64,000 bases of DNA from Typhlomys cinereus (taxonomy: Eukaryota > Chordata > Mammalia > Rodentia > Platacanthomyidae): assembly GCA_023101885.1 (NCBI GenBank), contig JALPQD010000054.1:2096893-2160892 (forward strand), read 5' to 3'. Shown here in pieces: positions 27,257-37,047 of the stretch. The stretch's first letter is position 1; each line of letters starts with the position of its first letter. The notes under the pieces are model-generated. The model saw nothing but the letters and a program-made list of their open reading frames with translations. It did not search any database and was not told where the DNA came from. A program made the translations under genes and the position numbers.

Positions 27257-27294
27257 AGAAAGGGTCAAAAAGCTGATTCAGTGGGTAAGAACTA
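27257..27294 (+). mobile_element. B4-like SINE, left part (split by a MaLR)
   Basis: The sequence AAGCTGATTCAGTGGGTAAG continues after the MaLR provirus at 29447. Removing the provirus and one target duplication rejoins the tRNA-like head (CAGTGGGTAAGAACTAGCTG, then GGAGGATCTGAGTT). Confidence 0.7.
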
Positions 27295-27652
27295 TGTCAT
27301 GGTTTGGAATGTGTCCCCAATAGTCTCATGTATTTGGCAAGATCATGGCACCTTGAGAGGTAGAGGTTGCTCTGGAGGAAGGCAGTCAGTCACAAGGGGT
27401 AGGCCTTAAGGTGGATTAGTCCCACCTTACCTCCAGGAGAAGTCTGCCTTTGCAGCAAGCAGTCTGGTAGCTCTCAGACTCACAGATGGGAGTGACTTAG
27501 CTTGGCTGTAGCTTTGGCCAGCCAGTCAAGCCACCACTGTGAAAGACTGTGTCACCCCTCTGGAACCATAAGCTGTATAAATCTCTCTTTCTCCCTTAAG
27601 TTGATTGGTTTTAAGTGCCATCTCACAGTACTAGTTAAGAGTAACTGCTACA
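27295..27652 (+). repeat. MaLR 5' LTR
   Basis: 358 bp. It contains CTGGAGGAAGGCAGTCA, GTGAAAGACTGTGTCACC and a TATA-like CTGTATAAATCTC near 27571-27583. It carries an insertion (27395-27440 region) relative to the 3' LTR, which is 312 bp. Otherwise the LTRs align along their length with many substitutions, so the insertion is old. Confidence 0.9.
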
Positions 27653-29129
27653 GAAATTGGAATCAGGTAGTGGGATATTGCTATGAGATTAAGAACAGCT
27701 GGTACCACAATGTGAAGCTGTTTGTGAAGCTGAGAGAAGTTGGTACCCAGCAGTATGGCCAATGCTGTGATGTGGTTTGAATTGTTTATTGGGAGAACTA
27801 TGGAGAACTTTGGAACTTCGTGCTAGGAAAGTCTTTGCATCTTGGCAGTGGGGCCAAATGGGCCTTTCTTATGAAAGCTTAAAAGATAGCAATGTTGTGA
27901 GAGATACAGGCAGTGAAAGTCCACCTTGTGATGGTCCAAAGCGGAACAGAGACTGTGTTTGCAAATGGAGCGACAAATGAAGGCATGTATGGGTAGAAAG
28001 TTTAGTGAAGTTTTGCCCTCATCCTGAAAGCTTGCCTGAAGTTAAACTGGACTGCTTGTCAGAGGAAATTTCAAAGCAATGTAGTCTTAACAATGTGATA
28101 TGGCTACTTTTTAGTTATCTTCAGAGTTATGAAAAATAACAAGGAATCAGGCAGGAAGAAGCAGTAACTGTAGTATCTGATGATGAAAAATGCAATGGCA
28201 AAGTTAGAGTCTAACCAGGAAGAGGGAGAGAACACAATGGCTGTTAAAGAGATTAGCTTCCTTAGTAAATCAGGGCTTGCTCTCTATTTTGATAATAAGA
28301 GAGGCCCTAGCTTAAAGGCAAGATTCTCAGAGAAGGCTCCCACCAATAAGAATGCAAATCCTTTAGGAAGAAATGAGCTAAAGGGTAAAGTTTCAAGGCA
28401 ATAGTCTGTTTCTCCTACAAAGCAACTGCCCAGAAGTGAAAGATATTTTTTTCTCAAGGTCAGCACAGAGAAATTGAATCAGCTATGACTCAAGGGGGCC
28501 AATCTTAGCAAAGTTATCCATGCAGTTCTGGTTTTAGAGGCACCAAGGATACAATAGGGAGGAGGTCATGGATTCCTCTGCCAAGATTCAGGAAATGATG
28601 GAATCCAAGCAGCATGCTTCAGAAGGTCTGCAGTTTAAAGGTCCACAGTTTGTGCTGTGGAGTTGAAGTCTGGTTTGCCCTGAGAAGTAAAGATGTTAGA
28701 GACAACATGGGACATTTGTCAAGGAGAGCTGTACACTCTGGAAAGAGCTCAAGAGAGCGATGTTTTCTACAGGCAGCTGCATTGGAAGGGTGGAATGGAA
28801 GCCCTTTGGAACTGAGATGATTTCAATGAGAAGCTCACCTGTTGGACTTGTAGCTCCAGGATTTGAATCTTGTCTTCCTGGTCTTTGGTCTTTTTATGGA
28901 CTAATCTTTCCTGGATATGTCCCCATTCCTTTTGGAATGGGAATGTTTAATCTGTGCCATTGTACGTTAAAAGTATTTATCATGTCTTTTGATTTTACAG
29001 GAGGTTTTAGGTTTTAGACTTTTGGACTGTGTCAGGACTATTGATGTAGTCTATGAAGACTTTTAAAGTTAGACTGAGTATAGTTTACATGATAAGATGT
29101 CAGTCAGCCTGTGGAGGCCAGGAATGGAG

Positions 29130-29441
29130 TGTCATGGTTTGAAATGTGTCCCCCAAAGTCTCATGTGTTTGGCAAGGTCATGGCACATTGAGAGGTGGAG
29201 CCTTGTTCTGGAGGAAGGCAGTCACAAGGCTACAGTCTCATCCTCCCTCCAGGATAAGTTGGCCTTTGCTATAAGCAGTCTGGTAGCTCTCTGCCTCCTA
29301 GCTTCAGCCAGCCAGCCATGCCACCACTGTGAAAGACTGTGTATCCCCTCTGCAACCATAAGCTGTATAAATCTCCCTTTCTCCCTTAAGTTGATTGGTT
29401 TTAAGTATGCTCTCACAGCAATAGTTAAGAGTAATGTTACA
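29130..29441 (+). repeat. MaLR 3' LTR
   Basis: 312 bp, aligned end to end with the 5' LTR. It lacks a block present there around the GGCCTTAAGGTGGATTAGTC segment. It begins TGTCATGGTTTGAAATGTGT and ends GTTAAGAGTAATGTTACA. Confidence 0.9.
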
Positions 29442-29446
29442 AACTA

Positions 29447-29720
29447 GCTGCTCACACCGGAGGATCTGAGTTTTGTTCCCTTCATTTGGTAAACATTGGA
29501 AACACTTGGAATCCCACCTGTCATCCTAATATGCAGATGGAACAGATGGTTAGCTTGGTCAGACAAAATTACATTCTTGGTTTGAAGGTAGAAATGCCTC
29601 TTCAAAACACGAGGTGGAAATATATGGAGGATAATAGGGAATATCACCGCATGCAAGCACACAAGGACATGCCCACCTACCTGAAAACATATGTACTTCT
29701 TCACGCAGGACTTAGCATAT
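29447..29720 (+). mobile_element. B4-like composite SINE, right part
   Basis: Continues the SINE begun at 27257. After the tRNA-like GGAGGATCTGAGTTTTGTTC comes a B1-like segment (GGAATCCCACCTGTCATCCT, CAAAACACGAGGTGG) and a CATGCAAGCACACAAGG end. This ID/tRNA plus B1 order is the B4 layout. Confidence 0.65.
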
Positions 29721-30780
29721 ACTAAAGAAATATACACACGCCATAAACAAGTACATGTGCAAAAAAAAGTCATGTAAAACAAAATTGGGATTTTCTCTGA
29801 CACTTTGTAATACAATGAAAATATCAGACCTCTGTTTTGTAAATATTGAATTATTAAATGATTATGTTTCTTTTGCTTTGTTTCATTATAAATTCCAGCC
29901 TCTATTGGAACTGGAACTGACTATATTCCTTTGCAAGCTCTGAGTTCTGGATTAAAAGAGCTTCTTTCCACTCTAAGACATCACATGCCGTGTTACAAAA
30001 GAGAGTGCAGCTGCAAATATGCACTGATGCCCATTAAATTCTCCATAATTAAGTGTCTTGGTACAGTTTTCAATTTACTGAAACACATGGAATATTATTA
30101 GTCAGATAATTCAATTGTGAAAAAACCGTGAAAATGAAATTGTAAGAGTTGTTTCTGAAGGCATGCTTACTTATAATTACATTTTGATGTTGTAGATTAT
30201 TTTTAAGTAGAAAAATAAATGTTTGGCGGATTACCTGTAATTTCAGAGATAATGAAGACTACATATTTAATTGAGATCATCAATGTTTCACTCAAGTATA
30301 CTCCTCATCTCTCAAGCATCTGTAGGAAAGCAAAGGCAACTGGGACTTTGCCAGCTCAGGCTGTTTCTTGATCACCTCAGTTCTGAATTTGTGACTTACA
30401 TTTCATCCATGAACTATCCGAAAGTGGTGCGATCAGTGAGTTATTCTAACTCCTGGATCCTCTTCTAATGCTTTCAGTTCTGTTTTTGCTTCCAATCAAA
30501 GTTTCTTCAGAAATGAATTTCTTAATATTTCAATTTTTTGGTGTGTGTGAATAGAGATATAATTTTATTTTATATTAACTATCTAGAAATATAGGTTGTT
30601 AGAAATTATATTTGCATTTGACTAAAATAATTTATTAGTTGAGGTTTTGTGTATGTCTATTTACATGATATTAACTTTTAAAACCAGGTCTTGTGCTCTG
30701 TCAGAAAGTTTTCTTCCACTGTACTATATCCTATCTCCTATCCTATAATTTTGGCAGTACATAGCTTATTCAAGCCCAGG
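29721..30780. other. Unassigned sequence
   Basis: AT-rich with no recognised gene or repeat. Confidence 0.5.
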
Positions 30781-30783
30781 CCT

Positions 30784-30808
30784 CACACACACACATACAC
30801 ACACACAC

Positions 30809-30861
<53 letters not shown>

Positions 30862-30878
30862 ACATACACACACACACA
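30784..30878. repeat. (CA)n microsatellite
   Basis: About 95 bp of CA repeat with a few CATA interruptions and one AA break near 30809. Confidence 0.95.
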
Positions 30879-31414
30879 GATGATCTGCTTGTCCCTATGT
30901 GATTTTAACATGATCTGATTTATTTTGACCTCTGGCTAGATCATAATCAGTTTAGCTTTTTTTTTTTCCCCTACAGCTAGAATAAAAAAACATTGAACAA
31001 AACAACTTAAGGGAGAAAGCTCTAATTATGTCTCACAGTTCAAGCACACAGTCCATCATGGCAAGGAATTCAAGGCTGTGCGAGTTGGAAGAAACTATTC
31101 TCACCGCAAACACCATCAGGTTGCAGAGCGAGGTGAATCCAGGTAGAAGGAGAGAAATGACTCTTCAAAGTAGAGAACAAAGTAGTTCTCTGACCTTTAT
31201 CTGCATATTATGGTATGTATACTCTGTGCCAATTATAGTAACAATAAATAAATAAATAATTAAAATAAAAGTATTTTATAATACTATGTTGTAATTGATT
31301 GCAACATTATACTGTAAGTGTAAATTAATTATTTTATCCAAAAATATCTAAAATACTCCAACAACTATTTGTGTGATAATGGATTTAAGAACCAGTATGA
31401 AGATTTCAGTTTAC

Positions 31415-31808
31415 TATGGTTTGAATGGTTTGCTTATGTGTTTGCATTCTTCACTGGTGGCATTCTTCACTTAGGGAAAAGTAGTGGCAACTTTATGAGG
31501 TGGAACTTTGCTGGAGGAAGGAGCACCAAAGGGGACAGGCCTTGAATTTGGGTAGCTCTGCCTTGCTTCTGCTAGCAGACCGTTCTTTCGGTCTGCTCTG
31601 ACAGGCTACAACTTCCTCTCTAGCTCCATCATAGTGTCTCTCCATCATAGTGTCTGCAGTGACCTGAGCCTCTTCAACCTTCTGTTTCTTGACATGTCTT
31701 TCACACCATAATGAAATGGAACCACAAGCCAAATAATTCTTCCCTTTCTGCCTTAAGTTGATTGTATGAGTGTTGTCCCAAACATCAAAACTGAGAGTCA
31801 CTGCAACA
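31415..31808 (+). mobile_element. MaLR solo LTR
   Basis: Starts TATGGTTTGAATGGTTTG (canonical TG start mutated), followed by GCTGGAGGAAGGAGCACC, GGGACAGGCCTTGAATTTGG, a late CCTTAAGTTGATTG and the end GAGAGTCACTGCAACA. This is the same motif order as the provirus LTRs at 27295 and 29130. No second LTR or clear target duplication was found nearby. Confidence 0.75.
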
Positions 31809-32220
31809 AAGTTGTTCAGAATTTAGTCTACAGAATCAATGTGACTTTAGTTGAATCCTAGGAAGTTATTTTGTAAATCTTTAAAGCCAGTAACAAAGTC
31901 CAAGGAGGAATGTAAAAATGCCAGCATAATTATACAATACAACAAAACTTTAAGGTTTTCCCTCTTCAAAAGACACACTGACATAATGAGGTAGCAAACC
32001 ATAAGTAATAAACATCTATGAAGCACAGATGCAAACCATAAAAACACCTTTCTTAACATATTCCTTAATCTGAATAAAACAGTATTTAATGGAATTAATA
32101 ATGAAACAAATTATCTGATTGGAATATTAACTAAACAAGATGCCTAAAAATTGAATATGAAAAGAAGCTCATGGTCATATATGATCTGGAGTTGAAACTA
32201 ACTAAAACAAAATGCGTATA
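31809..32220. other. Unassigned sequence
   Basis: No element recognised. Confidence 0.45.
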
Positions 32221-32224
32221 TACT

Positions 32225-32330
32225 ACATTTAGGAGGCTGGGACACATAAATCACTCCTTCAAACTCAGCCTTGTCTGCACCTTAAATTCCTGGCAAATCT
32301 AAACTGTATAGTGATACTACCTACCCAATG
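32225..32330 (+). mobile_element. Diverged B1-like SINE fragment
   Basis: GGAGGCTGGGACACATAAAT, CAAACTCAGCCTTGTCTGCA and CTGGCAAATCTAAACTG follow the B1 order in forward orientation with much divergence. Confidence 0.4.
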
Positions 32331-32479
32331 AGAGTGGAAGGAAAAACATTCAAACTAGACAGGAACAGATGCCTTAAGTTAACTATAAATACCTCATAGT
32401 AAACTACCATCGAAACACATTATGCCCTTAGATAAGAAAAGCTCTATGCACTCAACTAAGATGCATCTGGTTGCAATGG

Positions 32480-33060
32480 AAGATTAGTGGTGCAGGAAGC
32501 CACAGCTGGTTAGAATTCAGCATATAGACAACTCCCTAATGCTCAGCCTAATCAGGTCATCAAAATCTCTCTCCATCTCAAGGCTCAGTGAACCCAAGGT
32601 GTACTCCCTGACATAACATTCTAGCCATGACAGTACTGTCGCATTTAGGAGCTCACTGCAATGAGATCTACTTCTATAATATCTACAACATGGGCTGCCA
32701 TATATACCAATAGATGAGTGAGAATCTCAGGAAAAACAACTACACTCAGATTGAAACTTTAGGATAAGCATGGACAAGAGAATGGAAGTTTCCCAATCTG
32801 TAGAATTGAGTATTGAAGGGTCACTTAATACTAGCACAAATACCTGAACCACTACTAGCATAAGTCCAGAGGTCAACCCACGCAAAGGAACATAAAAGCA
32901 GAAGGGATATGACTGAACTGGTGAACTGAAAGAAGAGCTGGGGGAGAGATGGCAGGTGAGAAGGGAGGAGTAAGGAGCAAGGACATAAACTCATTATGTT
33001 TGAATATGAAAATTTCAAGGAATAAAGAGAAAAAATTGGCAAAAATTGATAAAAATAAAG
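32480..33060 (+). mobile_element. Old L1 3' UTR fragment
   Basis: The blocks TCTCTCTCCATCTCAAGGCT, CAGTGAACCC and a GA-rich tract (32930-32985) followed by an A-rich end match the forward L1 3' UTR order seen at 13085-13670. It sits directly before an opposite-strand L1. Confidence 0.65.
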
Positions 33061-33098
33061 CATTTTACACCTAGAGTACTAATTCATACCAGAATTTT

Positions 33099-33727
33099 TT
33101 TATTTATTTCTTCCACTCATACAAAATTGATAAGTACCCCATTCCCCTCCTTCCCTTCACCCTTCCTTGAATCCCCTTGCTCCCTCACCCCTTTTCCCTT
33201 TCCTTTCTCCCCTCCCTCCCTTTGTTCTAGTGGTCCCTCCCCCCCATTCCTGGAGCATCCTTTAGTGTGCATGTCAAATTTCCTCTGGGTCCCCCTCTCT
33301 GATGAAGTGTAAGGACTCAGTGACATTGCCTAGAGCTCTTTTTTGTTTTCTCCTTTAGTATAAGAACACTATTGTGGCTACTGATCTCTTGCCTTTAAGA
33401 ATCCTCGTGCCTGTGATCCATGCTAGATTTTGGAGGTATGATATGTTGGTAATTGCGCAGGTCATGCAAAGTCCTATTATGATTACTTTGACCCTAACTT
33501 GTATAGAGTATCTTCTACATCATTACTCTTCCCCATCTTTAGGCTTTGACAATCTTACTGTCTCCTCTTCTGCAAATTTCCCTGAGCTTTGGGATGGCCA
33601 GGGGGTGATATCCAATACCTATCAGGATGGAGACAAGGGCGGTGCAGGAGCAGCAAAATTGAAAGAAAAAAAAGAATCAACAAACCATAATTCAGAAAAT
33701 CAGAGACTCTGCATCAACAACCTGGAA
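33099..33727 (-). mobile_element. Twin-primed (5'-inverted) short L1
   Basis: 33099-33597 is a normal reversed L1 3' UTR. At about 33598 the sequence switches strand: 33598-33727 reads forward and contains TCAGGATGGAGACAAGGGC, CAACAAACCATAATTCAG and CAGAGACTCTGCATC. This is the reverse complement of the segment that should come next in L1. Direct repeats flank the whole (TTCATACCAGAATTTT at 33083-33098, TCATACCAGCATTTT at 33728-33742). Inversion of the 5' part within one target duplication is the known signature of twin priming. Confidence 0.9.
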
Positions 33728-34028
33728 TCATACCAGCATTTTTAAATCAATAATTTTCATTTTATTGAATAAAAAATAAACCCCTACTTATTTGTAATAA
33801 CATTCACACATTCATGATAATGTACATTTTAAAATTGCAAATATTCTTATTCACTCGTTAAAATAATTCATTTAATATATTATTTTTTATTTATTTTTAT
33901 TATTTCCACTCATACAAACTTAACAGGTACACCGGTTCCCACCCTCCCTCTAACCCCCCTTCCTCCCCCCTCCCTCCCTCCATCCCCATCCTCCAATGCC
34001 TCCCCCTTCTATCCCTGGAGCATCCTTT

Positions 34029-34328
34029 TTTAAATTTTTTTATTATTTGTTATTTATTTAATTGTGCATGTATGCGTGTGTGCGCATGTGTATGTATATG
34101 TGTGTCTGTAGAACCATGGACAAATTCAAGAATTACCATGGACAGCCTCCACCTCCTCCTTGTTTACTCTGCCCGGGGATTCACAGGCTCCGCCCTACCA
34201 GGACCAGAAACGCAGGCCGCCTCCACTTCTGCCCTGCATCAATACGTGGGGTCTAGGATAGGAACTCAGGAACTTCCGCCTGCAAGGCAGAAGCTTAACC
34301 CATGAGCCACTTCTCCAGCTCCCCCCTC
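34029..34328 (-). mobile_element. Young B2-like SINE inside L1 3' UTR
   Basis: The complete head, body and CAATTGAATAAATAA tail are present in reverse. It is flanked by the perfect 16-bp repeat CCCTGGAGCATCCTTT (34013-34028 and 34329-34344). The repeated motif is itself part of the L1 3' UTR, which proves insertion into the L1. Confidence 0.93.
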
Positions 34329-34536
34329 CCCTGGAGCATCCTTTAATGTGCATGCCAACTCTCCTCTGGGTGCTCCTCTCCAATGAGGTGCAAGGACCCA
34401 GTGGCATTTCCCAGAACCCTTTCCTGTGTTCCCCTTAAGCATAAGAACTACTACTGCGGCTGTCAATCCTTTGCCTCCAAGGATCCTAGTGCCTTTAGCA
34501 AATGCTAGATTTTGTAGGGTCAATAGTGTGTTGGAC

Positions 34537-34593
34537 CTATACACCTACATATGCACAATTGAATAAAAAAATTTAAGAAAATAAGTAAATAAA
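34537..34593 (+). mobile_element. 57-bp SINE tail stub with target duplication
   Basis: Only the end of the B2-like SINE is present (TACATATGCACAATTGAATA plus an A-rich tail). It is flanked by the perfect 15-bp repeat AATAGTGTGTTGGAC at 34522-34536 and 34594-34608. It is extremely 5'-truncated and lacks the whole tRNA-like head. Confidence 0.88.
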
Positions 34594-35329
34594 AATAGTG
34601 TGTTGGACATTGTGCAGGGCATGCAAAGTTCAATTATGATTGCTTTGGCCCTAACTTGTGTGGAGTATCTTGCATATCATTATTCCTCCCATCCGTGTAC
34701 TCTTACAATCTTACTGCCCCCTCTTCCGCAAATTTCCCTGAGCTTCAGGATGGGGAGAGATTAGGCTGGCCTAGTTCCAGGTGGTTGATACAGAGTCTCT
34801 GATGTTCTAGGATTATGGTTTGTTAATTTTTTTTCACTTTTTTGATCCATCCTGATGTGTATTGGATGTCACCCCTTGCAGTCCTTGATGGTGGCCCATT
34901 TTCTCTGCTGTAACATGGTCCCCTGTATCCTTGTTTCTGGTGTGGTCCTCTTTCCACATCCATCATGTTCATAATCTTTGCAATCACTGTAGGTATTACA
35001 GAGAATTATCCTTAAGTGTCTCTAAGTGGGTTTGGTACATATAATTGTTTCTAATTAAATCCATTTCCCAGCAAATTCCATTAATTTATCATTTTTGATG
35101 GCTGAGTAGTACTCCATTGTATAGATGTACCACAGTTTCCATATCCACTCATCAACTGGTGGACATTTGGGTTGATTCCATGACTTTTCTATTGCAAACA
35201 GTGCTGCTATGAACATGATCATGCTTGTGCTATTGAGGTGAATTTTTGCTGTATGGGGGGTTATTCCCAAAAGTGGAATAACAGTGTCATATGGCATTTC
35301 AATCTTAAATTTCTTTAAGAATCTCCAGA

Positions 35330-35635
35330 GAGGTGGCTCAGGGGTTAAGCCTCTGCCTTGCAGGCAGAAGGTCCTGAGTTCGGATCCCAGACCCCACGTA
35401 TAGACACCAGGTGGAAGTGGGGGCAGCCTGCGCTTCTGGTCCTGGTAGGAGGGAGCCTGTGAATCCCGGGGCAGAAGGAAGTGGAGGCCTCCATGGTGGT
35501 TCCCGATTCGTCCGTGGTTCTACACACAGACATACACACATATGCGTGCACATACATACGCACATACGCACAATTGAATAAATAATAATAATAAAAATTT
35601 TAAAAAAGAAGAAAGATAAGAAGGGTGTTTAAAAA
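35330..35635 (+). mobile_element. Young B2-like SINE inside L1 ORF2
   Basis: AGAGAGGTGGCTCAGGGGTT, GTTCGGATCCCAGACCCCAC and the CAATTGAATAAATAATAATA tail are followed by an A-rich run to 35645. The first few head bases (GGGGCTG) are replaced by CTCC. ORF2 sequence of the host L1 resumes at GAACTTCCAGACAGCTCACC. The likely target duplication is imperfect (AAGAATCTCCAGA versus AAAGAACTTCCAGA). Confidence 0.92.
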
Positions 35636-36515
35636 AAAAAAAAAAAGAACTTCCAGACAGCTCACCAGAGTGGCTGTATGAGCCTGCATTCCCACCAGCA
35701 ACGTAGGAGAGTTCCCCTCTCTCCACATCCTCTCCAGCATTTGGTGTTGTTTGTATTGTGGATATTTGCCATCCTGACCGGGGGTGAGATGATATCTCAG
35801 GGATGTTTTGATTTGCATTTCCCTGATGGCTAAGGATGTGGAGTATTTCTTAAGATATTTGTTAGACATTTTAATTTCATCCCTGGTAAAGTTTCTTTTA
35901 AGTTCCAGGGCCCATTTTTTAATTGGGCCATTGGTTTCCTTGGTGTTTAGTTTTCTAAGTTCTTTGTGCACTCTGGATAATAGAGCTCTATCAGATATGT
36001 GGTTAGTGAAGGTTTTCTCCCATTCAGTGAGTTGCCTTTGTGCTCGAGTTACAATCTCTTTATCTGAACAGAAACTCTTTAATTTCACAAGATCCCATCT
36101 GTTAAGAGTTGTTTGCAGTGACTGTGCTATTGGATGTCTGTTTAAGAACTGTTGGCCTAGCCCAATCAGCTTGAGGGAGTTCTCTACCCTTTCAATTATG
36201 GTTTTTATAGTCTCTGGCCTTATATCGAGGTCCTTGATCCATTTGGAATTAATTCTTGTGCATGGTGACAAGTACCGGTCCAGTTTTAATCTTCTGCATG
36301 TGGAGATCCAGTTTTGCCAGCACCATTTGTTGAAGATACTGTTCTTTTTCCGTTGGGTTTTTTGGGCCCCTTTGTCAAAGATCAAATGGCTGTAATTGGT
36401 GGGGTTATATCTGGGTCTTCAACCCTTATCCATTAATCTGTGTGTCTATTTTAGAGCCAGTACCAGGCTGTTTTTTATAACTATGGATTTGTAGTATAGA
36501 CTAAGGTTTGGTATG

Positions 36516-36547
36516 GTGTTTTTGTTACTCAGTGTTTTTGTTACTCA
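36516..36547. repeat. 16-bp tandem duplication in L1 ORF2
   Basis: GTGTTTTTGTTACTCA occurs twice head to tail. As 16 is not a multiple of three it shifts the ORF2 frame. Confidence 0.92.
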
Positions 36548-36956
36548 GGATTGTCTTTGCTATCCTGGGTCTTTTGTGACTATATGAATTTTGAGATTGT
36601 TTGGTCAACCTCTTTAAAGAATTGCTTTGGGATTTTAATTGGTATAGCATTGAATCTGTATATTGCCTTTGGTAGGATGGTCATTTGTACGATGTTGATT
36701 CTGCCAATCCAGGAACATCGGAGGTCTTTCCACCTTCTGGTGTCTTTGGCTATTTCTTTCTTTAGGGTTTTAAAGTTTTCATTGTAAAGGTTTTTTACCT
36801 CCTTGGTTAGGTTTATACCAAGGTATTTCATTTTTTTAGGGGCTATAGTAAATGGGATTGTTTCTCTCCGGGCTTTTTCACTTCTTTCATTCTGGGCATA
36901 TAGGAAGGCCACTGACTTTTGTACATTTATTTTGTAGCCTGCCACCCTGCTGAACT

Positions 36957-37047
36957 TCTTTTTTTTTTATTTCAGCTCATACAAACTTATTAGGTTCACC
37001 AGTTCCCTCCCTCCCTCCTCCCCCACCCCATACCCCCTTTTTCCCAG
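36957..37047 (-). mobile_element. About 90-bp L1 3' tail inside L1 ORF2
   Basis: A T-run, TTCAGCTCATACAAACTTAT, and a CCCTCCCTCC pyrimidine tract interrupt the ORF2 reading just before the reversed RT catalytic region. This is the extreme 3' end of another L1 in the same orientation as its host. I see no target duplication, and a few ORF2 bases appear lost at the junctions. Confidence 0.8.

Larger units (their letters stand above)
27295..29441 (+). mobile_element. Complete MaLR (ERVL-related) provirus
   Basis: Two same-orientation LTRs flank a 1,477-bp internal region. Both LTRs start TGTCATGGTTTG and end ACA. A perfect 5-bp target duplication AACTA lies at 27290-27294 and 29442-29446, the size typical of ERVL/MaLR. 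Just inside the 5' LTR, at about 27656-27674, is an ATTGGAATCAGGTAGTGGG stretch that resembles a decayed tRNA-Leu primer binding site. A purine-rich stretch (29110-29129) precedes the 3' LTR. MaLR internal regions are known to be short and non-autonomous. The open frames here (up to 85 codons) are short and not recognisable as retroviral proteins. Confidence 0.93.

Noticed and set aside
35808..36395. 195-codon open frame on + strand
   Set aside because: It is the antisense of the L1 ORF2 region at 35600-36385 and has no independent support.
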